In this document: positions 36,942 to 46,292 of the stretch, piece by piece | Layout: each line of letters opens with the position of its first letter | How positions within the stretch are numbered: the stretch's first letter is position 1 | Source of the DNA: Negativicutes bacterium | GTDB taxonomy: Bacteria; Bacillota_C; Negativicutes; Sporomusales_B; JARLHX01 | Assembly (NCBI GenBank): GCA_031292035.1 | Contig: JARLHX010000087.1 | Location: 1-64,000 of the forward strand | Reading direction: 5' to 3' | DNA: 64,000 bases | The notes under the pieces: generated by a model | What the model was told of the DNA's origin: nothing | The model's database searches: none | What the model saw: only the letters and a program-made list of their open reading frames with translations | Translations under genes and position numbers: made by a program

Positions 36942-37199
36942 TTAGTCTTCTGCTTCTATTTCGTCTATAAAATGCGCTCGTTTTTTTAATGTGGAAGAGG
37001 AAATCGCCGATAAAAAGACGATTTTATCGGTAACTACAAAGCTTTTGGCGCTTCCGTCTGATACGTCATTTATCATACTTTCTTCGGTCATTACCTTTAA
37101 AAAATCTTCGTTGATACCGGAGCGCACTGTTTTAATGTCTATGATGGTTATAACATCGCGCAGGGGAATGACGGTGTCAGCGCCTAGGTGCAAAAACAT
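36942..37199 (-). CDS. remB: RemB-like extracellular matrix regulator (DUF370)
   Basis: An 85-residue DUF370 protein (MFLHLGADTVIPLRDVITII, then TVRSGINEDFL; KSFVVTDKIVFLS). DUF370 proteins RemA and RemB act as DNA-binding or scaffold regulators of biofilm matrix genes in Bacillus, and this position upstream of gyrB is usual for remB. AGGAGG lies 8 nt before ATG 37199. Its start overlaps the end of the DUF721 gene by 23 nt. The longer frame from 37235 lies inside that gene and was rejected. Confidence 0.88.
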   Translation of the reverse strand: MFLHLGADTVIPLRDVITIIDIKTVRSGINEDFLKVMTEESMINDVSDGSAKSFVVTDKIVFLSAISSSTLKKRAHFIDEIEAED

Positions 37200-38028
37200 T
37201 TTTTTTCCTCCTGATATTATCCAGTGTTTTATCAATAATTTCCTGACTTATTTCATCTGGTTTCACTTTATTTACTAACATAACTAATGTTGCGAGTCGT
37301 AAATTATTAATTTCATTTTGGGAGACCTCCCGGGTAATATTGTCAATTAATTCATTCTTTACAGTGTTAAAGTCACATATGTGACAAGAAATATACTGAG
37401 AGCATTCTTTATAATCTAACCAAGGAGTTTCTTTTAACATACTCCTTATTGTATCTTTCATTTTTGTTCGTTGATCAATAGTACAAAGGGGACAATATCC
37501 TTCTTCCGGTGGGCATAAGGTCCCACATTCAGGACAATCAGTCCACTCTTTTTTTCGTTTAGCCTGACGCAGAGAAAAATCTTTACATAAAATTCCTTTT
37601 ACTTTATGGCGAAGTTCTTCATTACTAACATTATTTATAATTCTATCAATAGCATCCATATCATTTTGCGAAAGAGTTATCTTTTTCCATGAAGGTAAAA
37701 AAGGCTCATAATCATCGCTATTCTCTTCATTCTGGTCATTTTTTAAATATCCTGCCTGGAATTTTATATCCGAAATGACTTTTTCACCAGAGAAATCATT
37801 AATTTTTGTAATAAATTCTTCCTTTAGAGTCATTAAATGGTGAGCCCAAACAGAATTGCTAGTCCCGACAATCAGTATACTGCGTTGTATTCTTATCGGA
37901 TTGGTATGAGCAGAAATTTTATCTCCAACAATTTCCCGCCAATGAAGCAATATAGAAGCACTGCTAAAACGCCGTTGGAGACCAAGCTTTTTCAGGGCGT
38001 CTGGTAAAGCATTACTGAAAATTTCCAT
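37177..38028 (-). CDS. DUF721/DciA-like protein with added zinc-ribbon region
   Basis: A 283-residue protein. Residues about 1-95 are a DUF721 (DciA-type) domain (LQRRFSSASILLHWREIVGDKIS, SNSVWAHHLMTLKEEF), which in other bacteria helps load the replicative helicase. A middle region carries CPECGTLCPPEEGYCPLC, a zinc-ribbon-like set, and a lysine-rich helix. The C-terminal 90 residues have further cysteines (CSQYISCHIC). DUF721 proteins are usually about 100-170 residues, so this is an extended form. ATG 38028 with GGAG at 8 nt was preferred to GTG 38037. Confidence 0.8.
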   Translation of the reverse strand: MEIFSNALPDALKKLGLQRRFSSASILLHWREIVGDKISAHTNPIRIQRSILIVGTSNSVWAHHLMTLKEEFITKINDFSGEKVISDIKFQAGYLKNDQNEENSDDYEPFLPSWKKITLSQNDMDAIDRIINNVSNEELRHKVKGILCKDFSLRQAKRKKEWTDCPECGTLCPPEEGYCPLCTIDQRTKMKDTIRSMLKETPWLDYKECSQYISCHICDFNTVKNELIDNITREVSQNEINNLRLATLVMLVNKVKPDEISQEIIDKTLDNIRRKKNVFAPRR

Positions 38029-38033
38029 ACGGC

Positions 38034-39131
38034 TCACTCCAAAACTGTACCTCCGCTCACACGGTAATATTGCCCAATTTTAACTGTTGGAAATAAAGCA
38101 GCATCGGTAGCGGTAATAAATGTCTGAATACGATCGCGAATAAATAAGAGCAATTGTTCCCTACGTTGACTATCGAGTTCACTCATAACATCATCTAGCA
38201 ATAGAACAGGATATTCACCTGTCTCAGACTTCAAAAATTCTAACTCCGCCAGCTTTAAAGCCAGAATACCGGTACGCTGCTGCCCTTGCGATCCAAAATT
38301 ACGCAAGTCTCTCCCATTCACTTTGAAAATAACGTCATCACGGTGGGGTCCTAAACTGGTACTGCCACTGAAAATATCAGCTTGTCGCGTTGTTATTAGA
38401 TTTTCCCTAAACCATTCATAATTATCAATCGGACCATTTTCCGCTGTCCCTACTTGGCTATAAGTAATCGATAAATTTTCTTTACTTGCTGTAATCTTTC
38501 GTTGCATTAGATTGGCCAACATTCCTAATTTTTTCAAAGCATCTACCCTTTTATTCACAAGGAAGGCGGCGGTCTTTGCCAACTGCTCATCCCATGCTTC
38601 CAATTGCTCACTGCCGGCTCTTTTTTCACGGATTTTCTTTAATAAATGGTTGCGCTGGTTTAAAACCCTATTATACTGCAACAAGTGCCGGTAGTAAGCC
38701 GGCACTGCCTGGGATATTTCAATATCAATAAATCTTCGTCTTAGTCCCGGGGCCCCTTTGATCAGCCATAAATCTTCTGGAGAAAATAATACTGTAGTCA
38801 ATGATCCAATGACATCCCGTGGTTTTATCGCAAAATCGTTTAATAAAATTTCTTTTTTCTGTTCCCTAACAAGACGAAAACTAAGTTTATTGTCAACTCC
38901 CTGGCGGGTAAAAAAAATATCCACACTAGCGCGGGGATAATCCCAGCCAATCAAGTCGTCATCAGTACTGGTTCGGTGAGATCGGGCAAATGAGCCAATA
39001 AAAAGCGACTCTAAAATATTCGTTTTTCCTTGCGCATTTTCACCAATAAATATATTAATATTTGCAATAAAATCAAGTTCTAAATTTACATAATTACGAA
39101 AATTTCGCAGTGTGAGTCTATTAACTCTCAT
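38034..39131 (-). CDS. recF: DNA replication and repair protein RecF
   Basis: A 365-residue SMC-like ATPase: Walker A GENAQGKTN near residue 30, the signature FGSQGQQRTGILALKLAE and Walker B PVLLLDDVMSELD. It loads RecA at single-strand gaps with RecO and RecR. AAGGGTG precedes ATG 39131; an upstream in-frame ATG at 39152 overlaps the S4 gene and was not used. It lies between the S4 protein and DUF721, as usual near origins. Confidence 0.96.
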   Translation of the reverse strand: MRVNRLTLRNFRNYVNLELDFIANINIFIGENAQGKTNILESLFIGSFARSHRTSTDDDLIGWDYPRASVDIFFTRQGVDNKLSFRLVREQKKEILLNDFAIKPRDVIGSLTTVLFSPEDLWLIKGAPGLRRRFIDIEISQAVPAYYRHLLQYNRVLNQRNHLLKKIREKRAGSEQLEAWDEQLAKTAAFLVNKRVDALKKLGMLANLMQRKITASKENLSITYSQVGTAENGPIDNYEWFRENLITTRQADIFSGSTSLGPHRDDVIFKVNGRDLRNFGSQGQQRTGILALKLAELEFLKSETGEYPVLLLDDVMSELDSQRREQLLLFIRDRIQTFITATDAALFPTVKIGQYYRVSGGTVLE

Positions 39132-39141
39132 CTTGTCACCC

Positions 39142-39357
39142 TTATGGTCCAATTACCTTCCAAGCGCCTAATCCTGTTACTTCGACAATATCATTGGGTT
39201 GAATTTTTTTTCGTCTTTCTGTAGCTATTTCATTATTAACTAAAATTAATCCAGCGTCAACCCAAGTTTTAACCTGACCTCCACTGTCGGCCACACCTGC
39301 CCATTTTAAAAATTGATCAAGCTGAATGGTTGGTGAATGAATCGTGATATTTTCCAT
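39142..39357 (-). CDS. yaaA: S4-domain RNA-binding protein YaaA
   Basis: A 71-residue single S4 domain (LDQFLKWAGVADSGGQVKTWV, then LVNNEIATERRKKIQPNDIVE). YaaA proteins sit between dnaN and recF in many Firmicutes and are thought to bind RNA or ribosomes. It begins 12 nt after the dnaN stop. Confidence 0.92.
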   Translation of the reverse strand: MENITIHSPTIQLDQFLKWAGVADSGGQVKTWVDAGLILVNNEIATERRKKIQPNDIVEVTGLGAWKVIGP

Positions 39358-39369
39358 TATAGATCCCTT

Positions 39370-40479
39370 CTAGTTGGTCCTTACAGGGGTAATAATATAG
39401 GTATATGTTTCATCGGTCCAAGGCTTTATATTAGCCGGACTGAGCGAATTATTCAGCGAAAATAATATTTCATCACTGTCAATATTTTTAACAATGTCGC
39501 TGACGTATTTAGCATTAAAAGCTATTTCGACATCATTTCCTGTCGTTTGGGCCGGAACCATCTCATAAGCTTTCCCAATATCAGGATTATTCGACGTAAT
39601 AACAACATTTTCTTTTTGAAAATGAAATTTCACCACATTGTATTCACCTTCTCTCGCCAATAACGACACTCGTTCTACCGCATCGAGAAAGAGATCGTTA
39701 TTGATCCTGACGGTAGTGGAATATGTTGTGGGAATGACTTTATTATAATCAGGAAACTGTCCCTCGATTAAGCGCGAATTGATAAATACATTATTAAACG
39801 CAATGCCTACCTGATTTTTCTGCCAAGATAAATTAACATCATGAGTCTCGTCATTTGCTAATAAGCGAGCAAGCTCTTGTAATATCTTAGCCGGTATAAT
39901 CATTTTAATATTTGTTCCGCTAGCTGTAATTTGTTCTCGTTTTAAAGCTAAACGATGAGTATTGGTCGCTACCATTCTGATTTCATCGCCGTCTACTTCC
40001 AGTAAAGCGCCGGTAAAGATTGGACGCGCTTCATCATTGGCACAGGCAAAGATAGTTTTTCTAATGAGTTCACGCAGGATATTATCTTTGATCGAAATCG
40101 AATTCTCGCTGCTTATTGCTTTTAAGACCGGAAATTCTTCCGGAGGTAAACTCAGTAAATTAAATTGGGAATTATTGGATATTATTTTAATAGTTCGATC
40201 TTCCTGGCTAGAGGAAATAGCAACTGATTCACCTGGCAGTTTTCGTACCATCTCTTGAAAGTAGCGTCCTGATATGACAACTGCACCAGGCTCTTCGATA
40301 TCAGCTTCGATTGTGCAGCTGATGCCTACTTCATAATCGGTGGCTTGTAATTCTAGTATATTGTCTTTTGCCACAAGATATATACCAGTCAAAATCGGTA
40401 GTGGTGTTTTTGTGGCGATGGCTTTTTGTACCGTCTGTACGGCATATTGCAGTCGTTCTTTTGAGCAAGATAATTTCAT
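39370..40479 (-). CDS. dnaN: DNA polymerase III beta subunit (sliding clamp)
   Basis: A 369-residue beta clamp with three repeated domains (KLSCSKERLQYAVQTVQKAI; the IIPAKILQELARLL domain 2; the C-terminal hallmark YIITPVRTN). It tethers polymerase III to DNA. GGGAGGT lies 8 nt before ATG 40479. The extended frame to 40548 would run into the origin region and was not used. Confidence 0.97.
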   Translation of the reverse strand: MKLSCSKERLQYAVQTVQKAIATKTPLPILTGIYLVAKDNILELQATDYEVGISCTIEADIEEPGAVVISGRYFQEMVRKLPGESVAISSSQEDRTIKIISNNSQFNLLSLPPEEFPVLKAISSENSISIKDNILRELIRKTIFACANDEARPIFTGALLEVDGDEIRMVATNTHRLALKREQITASGTNIKMIIPAKILQELARLLANDETHDVNLSWQKNQVGIAFNNVFINSRLIEGQFPDYNKVIPTTYSTTVRINNDLFLDAVERVSLLAREGEYNVVKFHFQKENVVITSNNPDIGKAYEMVPAQTTGNDVEIAFNAKYVSDIVKNIDSDEILFSLNNSLSPANIKPWTDETYTYIITPVRTN

Positions 40480-40562
40480 TTTTTTTACCTCCCACAGGTA
40501 TATTAAGACTATAAAAAACATAGAATGATAAATAGCCGTCATAGTCATAGGGGCTGTTAGTA

Positions 40563-40714
40563 TGTGGATATGTGGTTGAAATGATGTAATAACGCCGGGG
40601 TAGGTGTTGATAATTTGTAGATAACCTGATTAAATAATCAACCACTTTTGGATGTAATATGGAGTAAAAAAACAAGTAACAATATTAGGTGTGTTTATAA
40701 AGGGGTTATCAACA
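40563..40714. other. oriC part 1: DnaA-box cluster between dnaA and dnaN
   Basis: DnaA-box-like 9-mers: TGTGGATAT (40563-40571), TGTTGATAA (40605-40613), TGTAGATAA (40616-40624), TGTTTATAA (40692-40700) and TTATCAACA (40706-40714), in an AT-rich gap. With the cluster on the other side of dnaA this makes a bipartite origin like that of Bacillus. Confidence 0.65.
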
Positions 40715-40727
40715 GGGTTAAACATGA

Positions 40728-42170
40728 TTATACAGTTTCTATACGATGGGTTAGTTCTTTGATAATATTGCTGAGTTTTGCGTCTTCATTTTTTTCACGA
40801 TTAATTTTATCGTGAGCATGGATGACTGTGGTATGATCGCGCCCACCAAACATTTCTCCAATCCGTGGTAGTGATGTTTCGGTGAGCTCACGGCAAAGAT
40901 ACATGGCAATTTGGCGAGGATAAGCAACATTTCTGGTTCTTTTTTTCGCTAGAAGTTCTTCTTGTTTCAGTTTAAAATAATTGGCTACTACCTGTTGAAT
41001 GAGTTCCATTGTAATTTGTTTTGGGCGACCATTAGGAAAAATATCTTTTAGCGCTTCGGTGGCGAGAGTCATATCCATATTTTGACCGGTAAGTGAGGAG
41101 TAGGCCATCACCCGTATCAGAGCGCCTTCCAGTTCTCTGATATTATTATCAATACGGCCGGCAATATAAACAATAATATCATTGGGAACTTTTAGATTTT
41201 CAATCATCGCTTTTTTTCGCAGTATCGCAATTCTAGTTTCTAGGTCTGGTGGCTGAATATCGGTAATTAATCCCCATTCAAAGCGTGAGCGTAATCTGTC
41301 CTCTAAGGTTGGTATTTCTCTTGGGGCACGATCACTTGATATAATGATTTGTTTATTGGCTTCATGTAATGTATTAAAGGTGTGAAAAAATTCTTCTTGA
41401 GTATGTTCTTTTTTCGATAAAAATTGTATATCATCAACTAGTAATATATCAATATTCCGGTATTTTTGACGAAAACTCTCGGGATTTCCGTCACGGATAG
41501 AATTAATAAGTTCGTTAGTAAATTTTTCGCTTGATATATAGAGAACTCGCATATGAGGATGATTTTGTCTGATGCGATGACCGATAGCATGCATAAGGTG
41601 GGTTTTACCTAATCCGACGCCACCATAAATAAAAAATGGGTTGTAAACTTTAGCCGGAACTTCGGCCACTGCCAGTGAAGCGGCATGGGCAAAGCGATTG
41701 GAGTTGCCAATTACGAAGCTTTCGAAGGTATATTTTGGGTTTAATGAGGTAACAAAGTCATCAGAACCGTTAAAATGTCGTTTTTGAGAATATTCTATTG
41801 GGGGTGCTGGTTTGGTATAGAAAGCATTGTTTGATGGTGGCGGAGGAGAGTATGATGTTTGGGGTATTTCGTCGAGTTGGGGTAAGGGGACATCTAGAGA
41901 AGACTTCTCTTGATCTAGATTGAGATTAATAAATTTTATAGCCAATGGTTTTTTGGTAACAAGACGGACTGTATTTTCGATCATTGGGGCATAACGGGTT
42001 TCTATCCAATCTTTGATAAATTGGGAGGGCGTCCCAATTTCCAAAGTTGTGTCGTTTAATGATAAAGGAATGGTTGATTTTATCCAGGTATCGAAGATTG
42101 GTTTGATAATTTCCTTCTCCATTATATGAAGTACCTGTTCCCAAACTAAAGCTATTTCAGCGGCTTCCAT
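40728..42170 (-). CDS. dnaA: Chromosomal replication initiator protein DnaA
   Basis: A 480-residue DnaA. Domain I is at residues 1-80 ([19 protein letters not shown]), then a proline-rich linker, the AAA+ core with Walker [17 protein letters not shown] and Walker [26 protein letters not shown], and the C-terminal DNA-binding domain with the signature [15 protein letters not shown]. It binds DnaA boxes and melts the origin. Three ATGs are possible (42206, 42179, 42170); 42170 is 9 nt from AAAGG and preferred, the difference being at most 12 residues. Confidence 0.97.
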   Translation of the reverse strand: MEAAEIALVWEQVLHIMEKEIIKPIFDTWIKSTIPLSLNDTTLEIGTPSQFIKDWIETRYAPMIENTVRLVTKKPLAIKFINLNLDQEKSSLDVPLPQLDEIPQTSYSPPPPSNNAFYTKPAPPIEYSQKRHFNGSDDFVTSLNPKYTFESFVIGNSNRFAHAASLAVAEVPAKVYNPFFIYGGVGLGKTHLMHAIGHRIRQNHPHMRVLYISSEKFTNELINSIRDGNPESFRQKYRNIDILLVDDIQFLSKKEHTQEEFFHTFNTLHEANKQIIISSDRAPREIPTLEDRLRSRFEWGLITDIQPPDLETRIAILRKKAMIENLKVPNDIIVYIAGRIDNNIRELEGALIRVMAYSSLTGQNMDMTLATEALKDIFPNGRPKQITMELIQQVVANYFKLKQEELLAKKRTRNVAYPRQIAMYLCRELTETSLPRIGEMFGGRDHTTVIHAHDKINREKNEDAKLSNIIKELTHRIETV

Positions 42171-42226
42171 GAAATTCATCCTTTCCCAGGGAGAAATATG
42201 AGACAAAACAAACTACTCTACATAAG

Positions 42227-42502
42227 TTATCCACACAATTATCAACACGTGTGAATAACCGCGGTATCAATAGGATTTTAGCGAAAAAAAAATACACCGG
42301 CCAGTAAAAAAACCGCGCCGCGTATAGGTTTTCGGGGAATTGCGGCTTATGTTAATTTACTGTTAAGTTGACAGCCGCAACAGAGTATAGAGGAGATATT
42401 CGCCGTTCGTCTTGTAGTAGTCTACTTCATATTAGCAAAAGATGGTCAAGTTATCAACAGTTTGTTTGCGATATTCACAAAAATACGATAAAATTATCCA
42501 CA
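42227..42502. other. oriC part 2: DnaA-box cluster between dnaA and rpmH
   Basis: TTATCCACA (42227-42235), TTATCAACA (42239-42247), TGTGAATAA (42250-42258), TTATCAACA (42451-42459), ATATTCACA (42471-42479) and TTATCCACA (42494-42502): two perfect consensus boxes and four variants around the point where gene orientation flips. An A-run (42284-42292) lies between the groups. Confidence 0.85.
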
Positions 42503-42521
42503 GTACGATCCACCAATTTTC

Positions 42522-42551
42522 TTGACACTAGCCGAACGACTGGTCTATAAT
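42522..42551 (+). promoter_or_regulatory. Sigma-70 promoter of rpmH-rnpA
   Basis: TTGACA (42522-42527), 18-nt spacer, TATAAT (42546-42551), both perfect consensus hexamers. It begins 20 nt after the last DnaA box, so DnaA could modulate it. Confidence 0.85.
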
Positions 42552-42621
42552 CTAAAATAGTTGAAATTCAATATTTTAACATGGGGTATTATCGCGTCTT
42601 TGCTCGAGGAGGTGTAAATTC

Positions 42622-42756
42622 ATGAAACGAACTTATCAGCCCAATACGTTATGGAAGAAAAGAACCCATGGTTTTCGTGAGCGCATGAAAACGAGGGGCG
42701 GGCGCCTGGTCTTACAGAAAAGGCGGGCCAAAGGTCGTAAAAAGTTATCTGCATAG
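42622..42756 (+). CDS. rpmH: 50S ribosomal protein L34
   Basis: The 44-residue L34 is complete ([20 protein letters not shown]; a basic helix; ending [11 protein letters not shown]). GGAGGTG precedes ATG 42622. Usual first gene of the rpmH-rnpA-yidD-yidC-jag transcript. Confidence 0.98.
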   Translation: MKRTYQPNTLWKKRTHGFRERMKTRGGRLVLQKRRAKGRKKLSA

Positions 42757-42805
42757 TAGGCCGCTAGGAGTGGCCTATTTTTTCCATGTAAATAGGAATG
42801 ATGCA

Positions 42806-43162
42806 ATGTTTACTTTACCGAAACGTGGTGTGTTACGCAAGAATAAGAATTTTCAGGCGGTTTATCGCTTGGGGAAGTCTTATGCCAATAAAAGATTGGT
42901 TCTTTATATTCTTGCGAATAAGGGTGGGCAACGTCGGGTAGGTTTTGCAGCTGGCAAGAGACTGGGGAACGCGGTTATTCGTAACCGCGTGAAGCGACTG
43001 CTGCGTGAAGCTTTCCGTTTAGGCCAACATCGTGTCGCATCCGGCTTTGATATTATTCTCGTCGGACGACAGGCATTGGTTGGAGAAAAGTTGCCGGCGG
43101 TTGTCGCTGCATTTGAGCATTTATGCAGCAAAGCCGGGATATTGGAAGAGCAGGTGAAATAG
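42806..43162 (+). CDS. rnpA: Ribonuclease P protein component
   Basis: A 118-residue RnpA with the RNR signature ([21 protein letters not shown]) and the basic N-terminal [18 protein letters not shown]. It helps the RNase P RNA trim tRNA 5' ends. ATG 42806 was chosen over an upstream frame that would start inside the rpmH trailer; GGA is 8 nt upstream. Confidence 0.96.
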   Translation: MFTLPKRGVLRKNKNFQAVYRLGKSYANKRLVLYILANKGGQRRVGFAAGKRLGNAVIRNRVKRLLREAFRLGQHRVASGFDIILVGRQALVGEKLPAVVAAFEHLCSKAGILEEQVK

Positions 43163-43163
43163 G

Positions 43164-43373
43164 TTGTTTAAAGCCTGTTTGATTCTATTGATCAAAGCCT
43201 ATCGTGTTTTTCTTTCTCCGTTAAAGCCGCCGACATGCCGCTTTGTTCCTACTTGTTCGGAGTACGCCTTGTTAGCGATTGAGAAGTATGGGGCGATTCA
43301 GGGACTGAAAAAGGCGGTTGGCCGTGTGCTCCATTGTCATCCCTTTCATCCGGGCGGTTACGATCCGGTATAA
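43164..43373 (+). CDS. yidD: Membrane protein insertion efficiency factor YidD
   Basis: 69 residues of the YidD family: an amphipathic N-terminal helix ([15 protein letters not shown]) and the [11 protein letters not shown] and [11 protein letters not shown] motifs. It assists YidC-dependent insertion of membrane proteins. It starts with TTG 43164, one nt after the rnpA stop, so translation is coupled. Confidence 0.95.
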   Translation: MFKACLILLIKAYRVFLSPLKPPTCRFVPTCSEYALLAIEKYGAIQGLKKAVGRVLHCHPFHPGGYDPV

Positions 43374-43415
43374 TGAAAAAAGTTGATTAGTTGAGATAAA
43401 GGAAGTGAGCGCTCG

Positions 43416-44078
43416 GTGGGTTGGTTAATTGATCCGATAAGCGGGCTGATGCAAGTAGCCTTGACTTATTGTTATAATGCCACAGCGGCATTGGGTTTTC
43501 CGAATTATGGCATCGCCATTATTCTTTTGACAGTTGTTATTAAGATGCTTCTTTATCCGCTGACCATTAAACAGGTACGGTCGATGAAGGCGATGCAGGA
43601 TCTTTCTCCTAAAATGAAAGCTCTTCAGGAAAAATACAAAGACAATAAGGAACGGCTGAATCAGGAAGTTGCCAAGCTATATAAAGAATCAGGCGTTAAT
43701 CCATTATCTGGATGTCTGCCGCTAGTAATTCAGATGCCGTTTTTCATTGCTATTTTCTTTGCTATCCGGGAATATAGTTATGTGAGCGACCCGAGTTTTC
43801 TCTGGATTAAGGATCTTTCCCAATCAACCCCGAGTGATCCGTATTATATTCTACCTTTTCTTGCTGCTTTTACGACTTATATATCGACGAAACAAACCGC
43901 CACTGACTCTTCACAGCAAACTAAGATGATGGCTATTTTTATGCCGCTGTTTATTGGCTACATAACGATCAGCTTTCCGGCCGGTCTTGGACTGTATTGG
44001 GTAGTAAGCAATGTTGTGCAGATTGTTCAACAGTGGTGGCTGTATAAGGGAACGGCAACACAAGGAGGCGCTCGCTAA
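43416..44078 (+). CDS. yidC: Membrane protein insertase YidC/Oxa1
   Basis: A 220-residue short-form insertase with five membrane helices and without the large periplasmic domain of proteobacterial YidC. The hydrophilic-groove region is seen in VVIKMLLYPLTIKQVRSM, followed by MKALQEKYKDN and GCLPLVIQMPFFIAIF. It begins with GTG 43416, AAGGAAGTG upstream. It has no lipobox at the N-terminus. Confidence 0.95.
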   Translation: MGWLIDPISGLMQVALTYCYNATAALGFPNYGIAIILLTVVIKMLLYPLTIKQVRSMKAMQDLSPKMKALQEKYKDNKERLNQEVAKLYKESGVNPLSGCLPLVIQMPFFIAIFFAIREYSYVSDPSFLWIKDLSQSTPSDPYYILPFLAAFTTYISTKQTATDSSQQTKMMAIFMPLFIGYITISFPAGLGLYWVVSNVVQIVQQWWLYKGTATQGGAR

Positions 44079-44079
44079 T

Positions 44080-44736
44080 ATGACTACCGTTGAAAAGGCT
44101 GGCAAGACTGTCGAAGAGGCAGTTGAGGCTGCTTTGACTGAACTGGAAGTGAGTCGCGACGAGATAGAATATATAGTGTTGGAAGAGCCAAGTAAAGGTT
44201 TGTTTGGGTTTATAGGTGGTAAGCAAGCCAGGGTTTCAGTAACTGTGAAAGATAAGCCGGAAGGTAAAAAAGTAAGGGTGCCAGCAGGCGATCCGGTTGT
44301 GGTAGCAAAAGAGTTTTTGCAAAAAGTGTTTGCAGCCATGCAACTGGATGTTAAGATTGAAAAAATGTCTGGTCTCGACAATGTTACTTTGAATTTACGT
44401 GGCGATGATTTGGGCATTTTGATCGGCAAGCATGGTCAAACATTGGATGCCCTGCAGTATTTAACTAATCTTGCGGCTCATCGTGACAGTGACGAGCGTC
44501 TAAGGATTGTCCTGGATGTGGAGGACTATCGTAAAAGAAGAGCTGAGACGTTGGAACGTTTGGCACGGCGGCTGGCAGATAAGGTTCGGACAAGCGGCGA
44601 AAAGGTAGTATTGGAGCCAATGAGTCCGCATGAGCGCAAAATAATTCATATGACTCTGCAGGATGATTATCGAGTAACGACTTATAGTGAGGGTGATGAA
44701 CCTTTCCGTAAGGTCGTCATCGCGCTGAAAAAATAG
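44080..44736 (+). CDS. jag: RNA-binding protein Jag (KhpB)
   Basis: A 218-residue protein with a Jag-N domain (TTVEKAGKTVEEAVEAALTEL, EEPSKGLFGFIGGKQA), a KH domain (DLGILIGKHGQTLDALQYL) and a C-terminal R3H domain (SPHERKIIHMTLQDD). It binds RNA and affects cell elongation and division in relatives. AAGGAGG is 8 nt before ATG 44080, one nt after the yidC stop; a longer frame inside yidC was rejected. Confidence 0.95.
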   Translation: MTTVEKAGKTVEEAVEAALTELEVSRDEIEYIVLEEPSKGLFGFIGGKQARVSVTVKDKPEGKKVRVPAGDPVVVAKEFLQKVFAAMQLDVKIEKMSGLDNVTLNLRGDDLGILIGKHGQTLDALQYLTNLAAHRDSDERLRIVLDVEDYRKRRAETLERLARRLADKVRTSGEKVVLEPMSPHERKIIHMTLQDDYRVTTYSEGDEPFRKVVIALKK

Positions 44737-44749
44737 AACCTTGTTAGCT

Positions 44750-44783
44750 AACCCAGTAATAGTAACGTATTACTGGGTTTTTG
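44750..44783 (+). terminator. Intrinsic terminator after jag
   Basis: AACCCAGTAATA pairs with TATTACTGGGTT around GTAACG and is followed by TTTTG. Confidence 0.85.
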
Positions 44784-44849
44784 TATAAGACCGGTTATGC
44801 GTGTTATACTGGAGATATTCGACAATATGATGAGTAATAGGCGAGAGGA

Positions 44850-46241
44850 ATGGGTTTGGTGTCTGAAGATACGATCACTGCCATTGCCACGGCGATCGGT
44901 GAAGGTGGTATCGGCATTATCAGGATGAGTGGGCCTGAAGCAATTGGTATTGCCGATCAGATATTCCATGCCGCTAATTTGGGCTTGGTTTGTGAGCAGC
45001 AGTCGCATTTGGCGGTATATGGACATATTTTCGAGCCTGAAAGCAGGGACATTATTGATGAAGTTCTGCTTTTAGTTATGCGTGGGCCGCGGTCTTATAC
45101 CCGTGAAAATGTAGTTGAAATTCATTGCCACGGTGGGCCGATGCCACTGCGGCGCATTTTAGAGCTAACCTTGCGGCTGGGAGCAAGATTGGCAGAACCA
45201 GGCGAATTCACCAAGCGCGCTTTTCTGAATGGCCGGTTGGATCTAAGTCAAGCCGAAGCAGTCATGGATGTGATTCGCTCCAAGACTGATGTGTCATTAC
45301 GGATGGCGGTCGGTCACTTGGGGGGAGCTTTTTCAGTAAAAGTTAGCCAACTTCGTCATCAATTACTGTCGATGATTGCTCAACTAGAGGCGGCAATTGA
45401 TTTTCCTGAGGACGATATAGAGGAACTGACATCACGTAATGTTGCCGTGGAGCTGGAGACTCTCCAAATCGAGATAGCCGAATTGATCACTACAGCCTAT
45501 ACTGGGCGGATTTTGCGGGAAGGGCTTAAAACGGTGATTATCGGCAAACCTAATGTCGGTAAATCGAGCCTTCTTAACATTCTACTGGGAGAAAATCGTG
45601 CGATTGTTACCAATATTCCTGGGACTACACGCGATGTGATCGAAGAATATGTGAATATTGGCGGTATCCCGCTTAAAATAGTCGATACTGCTGGTATAAG
45701 AGAGACCGCTGACGCAGTCGAACAGATCGGGGTGGAAAAGACACGGGAGGTTATGGTGAATGCCGATTTAATTTTGGTGGTTCTTGATGCCTCCGAGATG
45801 CTGACTGTCGAAGATAAGGAAGTGTTGTCGCTTTTGGACGGTCGGCAAGCGATTGTTTTGGTGAATAAGACCGATTTGCCGTCAATGATCGAAATGCCGG
45901 AAGTCCTAGGTTTGGTGCCTGATAAGACGGTGCTCCAAATCTCGGCGCTGGATGGTCTGGGAATAAGAACTCTGGAGGAAACCATCGCAGCAATGGTTTA
46001 TGGTGGTAGAGTCACTCAAGGCGAGGGTGCATTTGTTAGTAATGTCCGTCATAAATACCTCTTAGAACAAGTTCAAGCGGCTTTGATTGCAGCGCGTGAA
46101 GCTATTGCTGCAGTCCTTCCACCTGACTGTGTTGTGATCGATTTGCGGGCAGCGTGGGAGAGACTCGGCGAAATTAGCGGGGATACGGTGGGCGAAGATA
46201 TTATTGACCAGATCTTCAGTCAATTTTGCATTGGTAAATAG
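44850..46241 (+). CDS. mnmE: tRNA modification GTPase MnmE
   Basis: A 463-residue protein with a folate-binding N-terminal domain (TIAT-like DTITAIATAIGEGGIGIIRMSG), a helical domain and a G domain (GKPNVGKSSLLN, DTAGI, NKTD), ending with the conserved CIGK. With MnmG it makes the wobble-uridine 5-carboxymethylaminomethyl modification. GAGAGG is close to ATG 44850; GTG 44859 is an alternative start. Confidence 0.96.
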   Translation: MGLVSEDTITAIATAIGEGGIGIIRMSGPEAIGIADQIFHAANLGLVCEQQSHLAVYGHIFEPESRDIIDEVLLLVMRGPRSYTRENVVEIHCHGGPMPLRRILELTLRLGARLAEPGEFTKRAFLNGRLDLSQAEAVMDVIRSKTDVSLRMAVGHLGGAFSVKVSQLRHQLLSMIAQLEAAIDFPEDDIEELTSRNVAVELETLQIEIAELITTAYTGRILREGLKTVIIGKPNVGKSSLLNILLGENRAIVTNIPGTTRDVIEEYVNIGGIPLKIVDTAGIRETADAVEQIGVEKTREVMVNADLILVVLDASEMLTVEDKEVLSLLDGRQAIVLVNKTDLPSMIEMPEVLGLVPDKTVLQISALDGLGIRTLEETIAAMVYGGRVTQGEGAFVSNVRHKYLLEQVQAALIAAREAIAAVLPPDCVVIDLRAAWERLGEISGDTVGEDIIDQIFSQFCIGK

Positions 46242-46292
46242 ATGAGATTCTGCCGGTAATGTGCAGGATTGCGATTTTTGGAGTTGAATACT

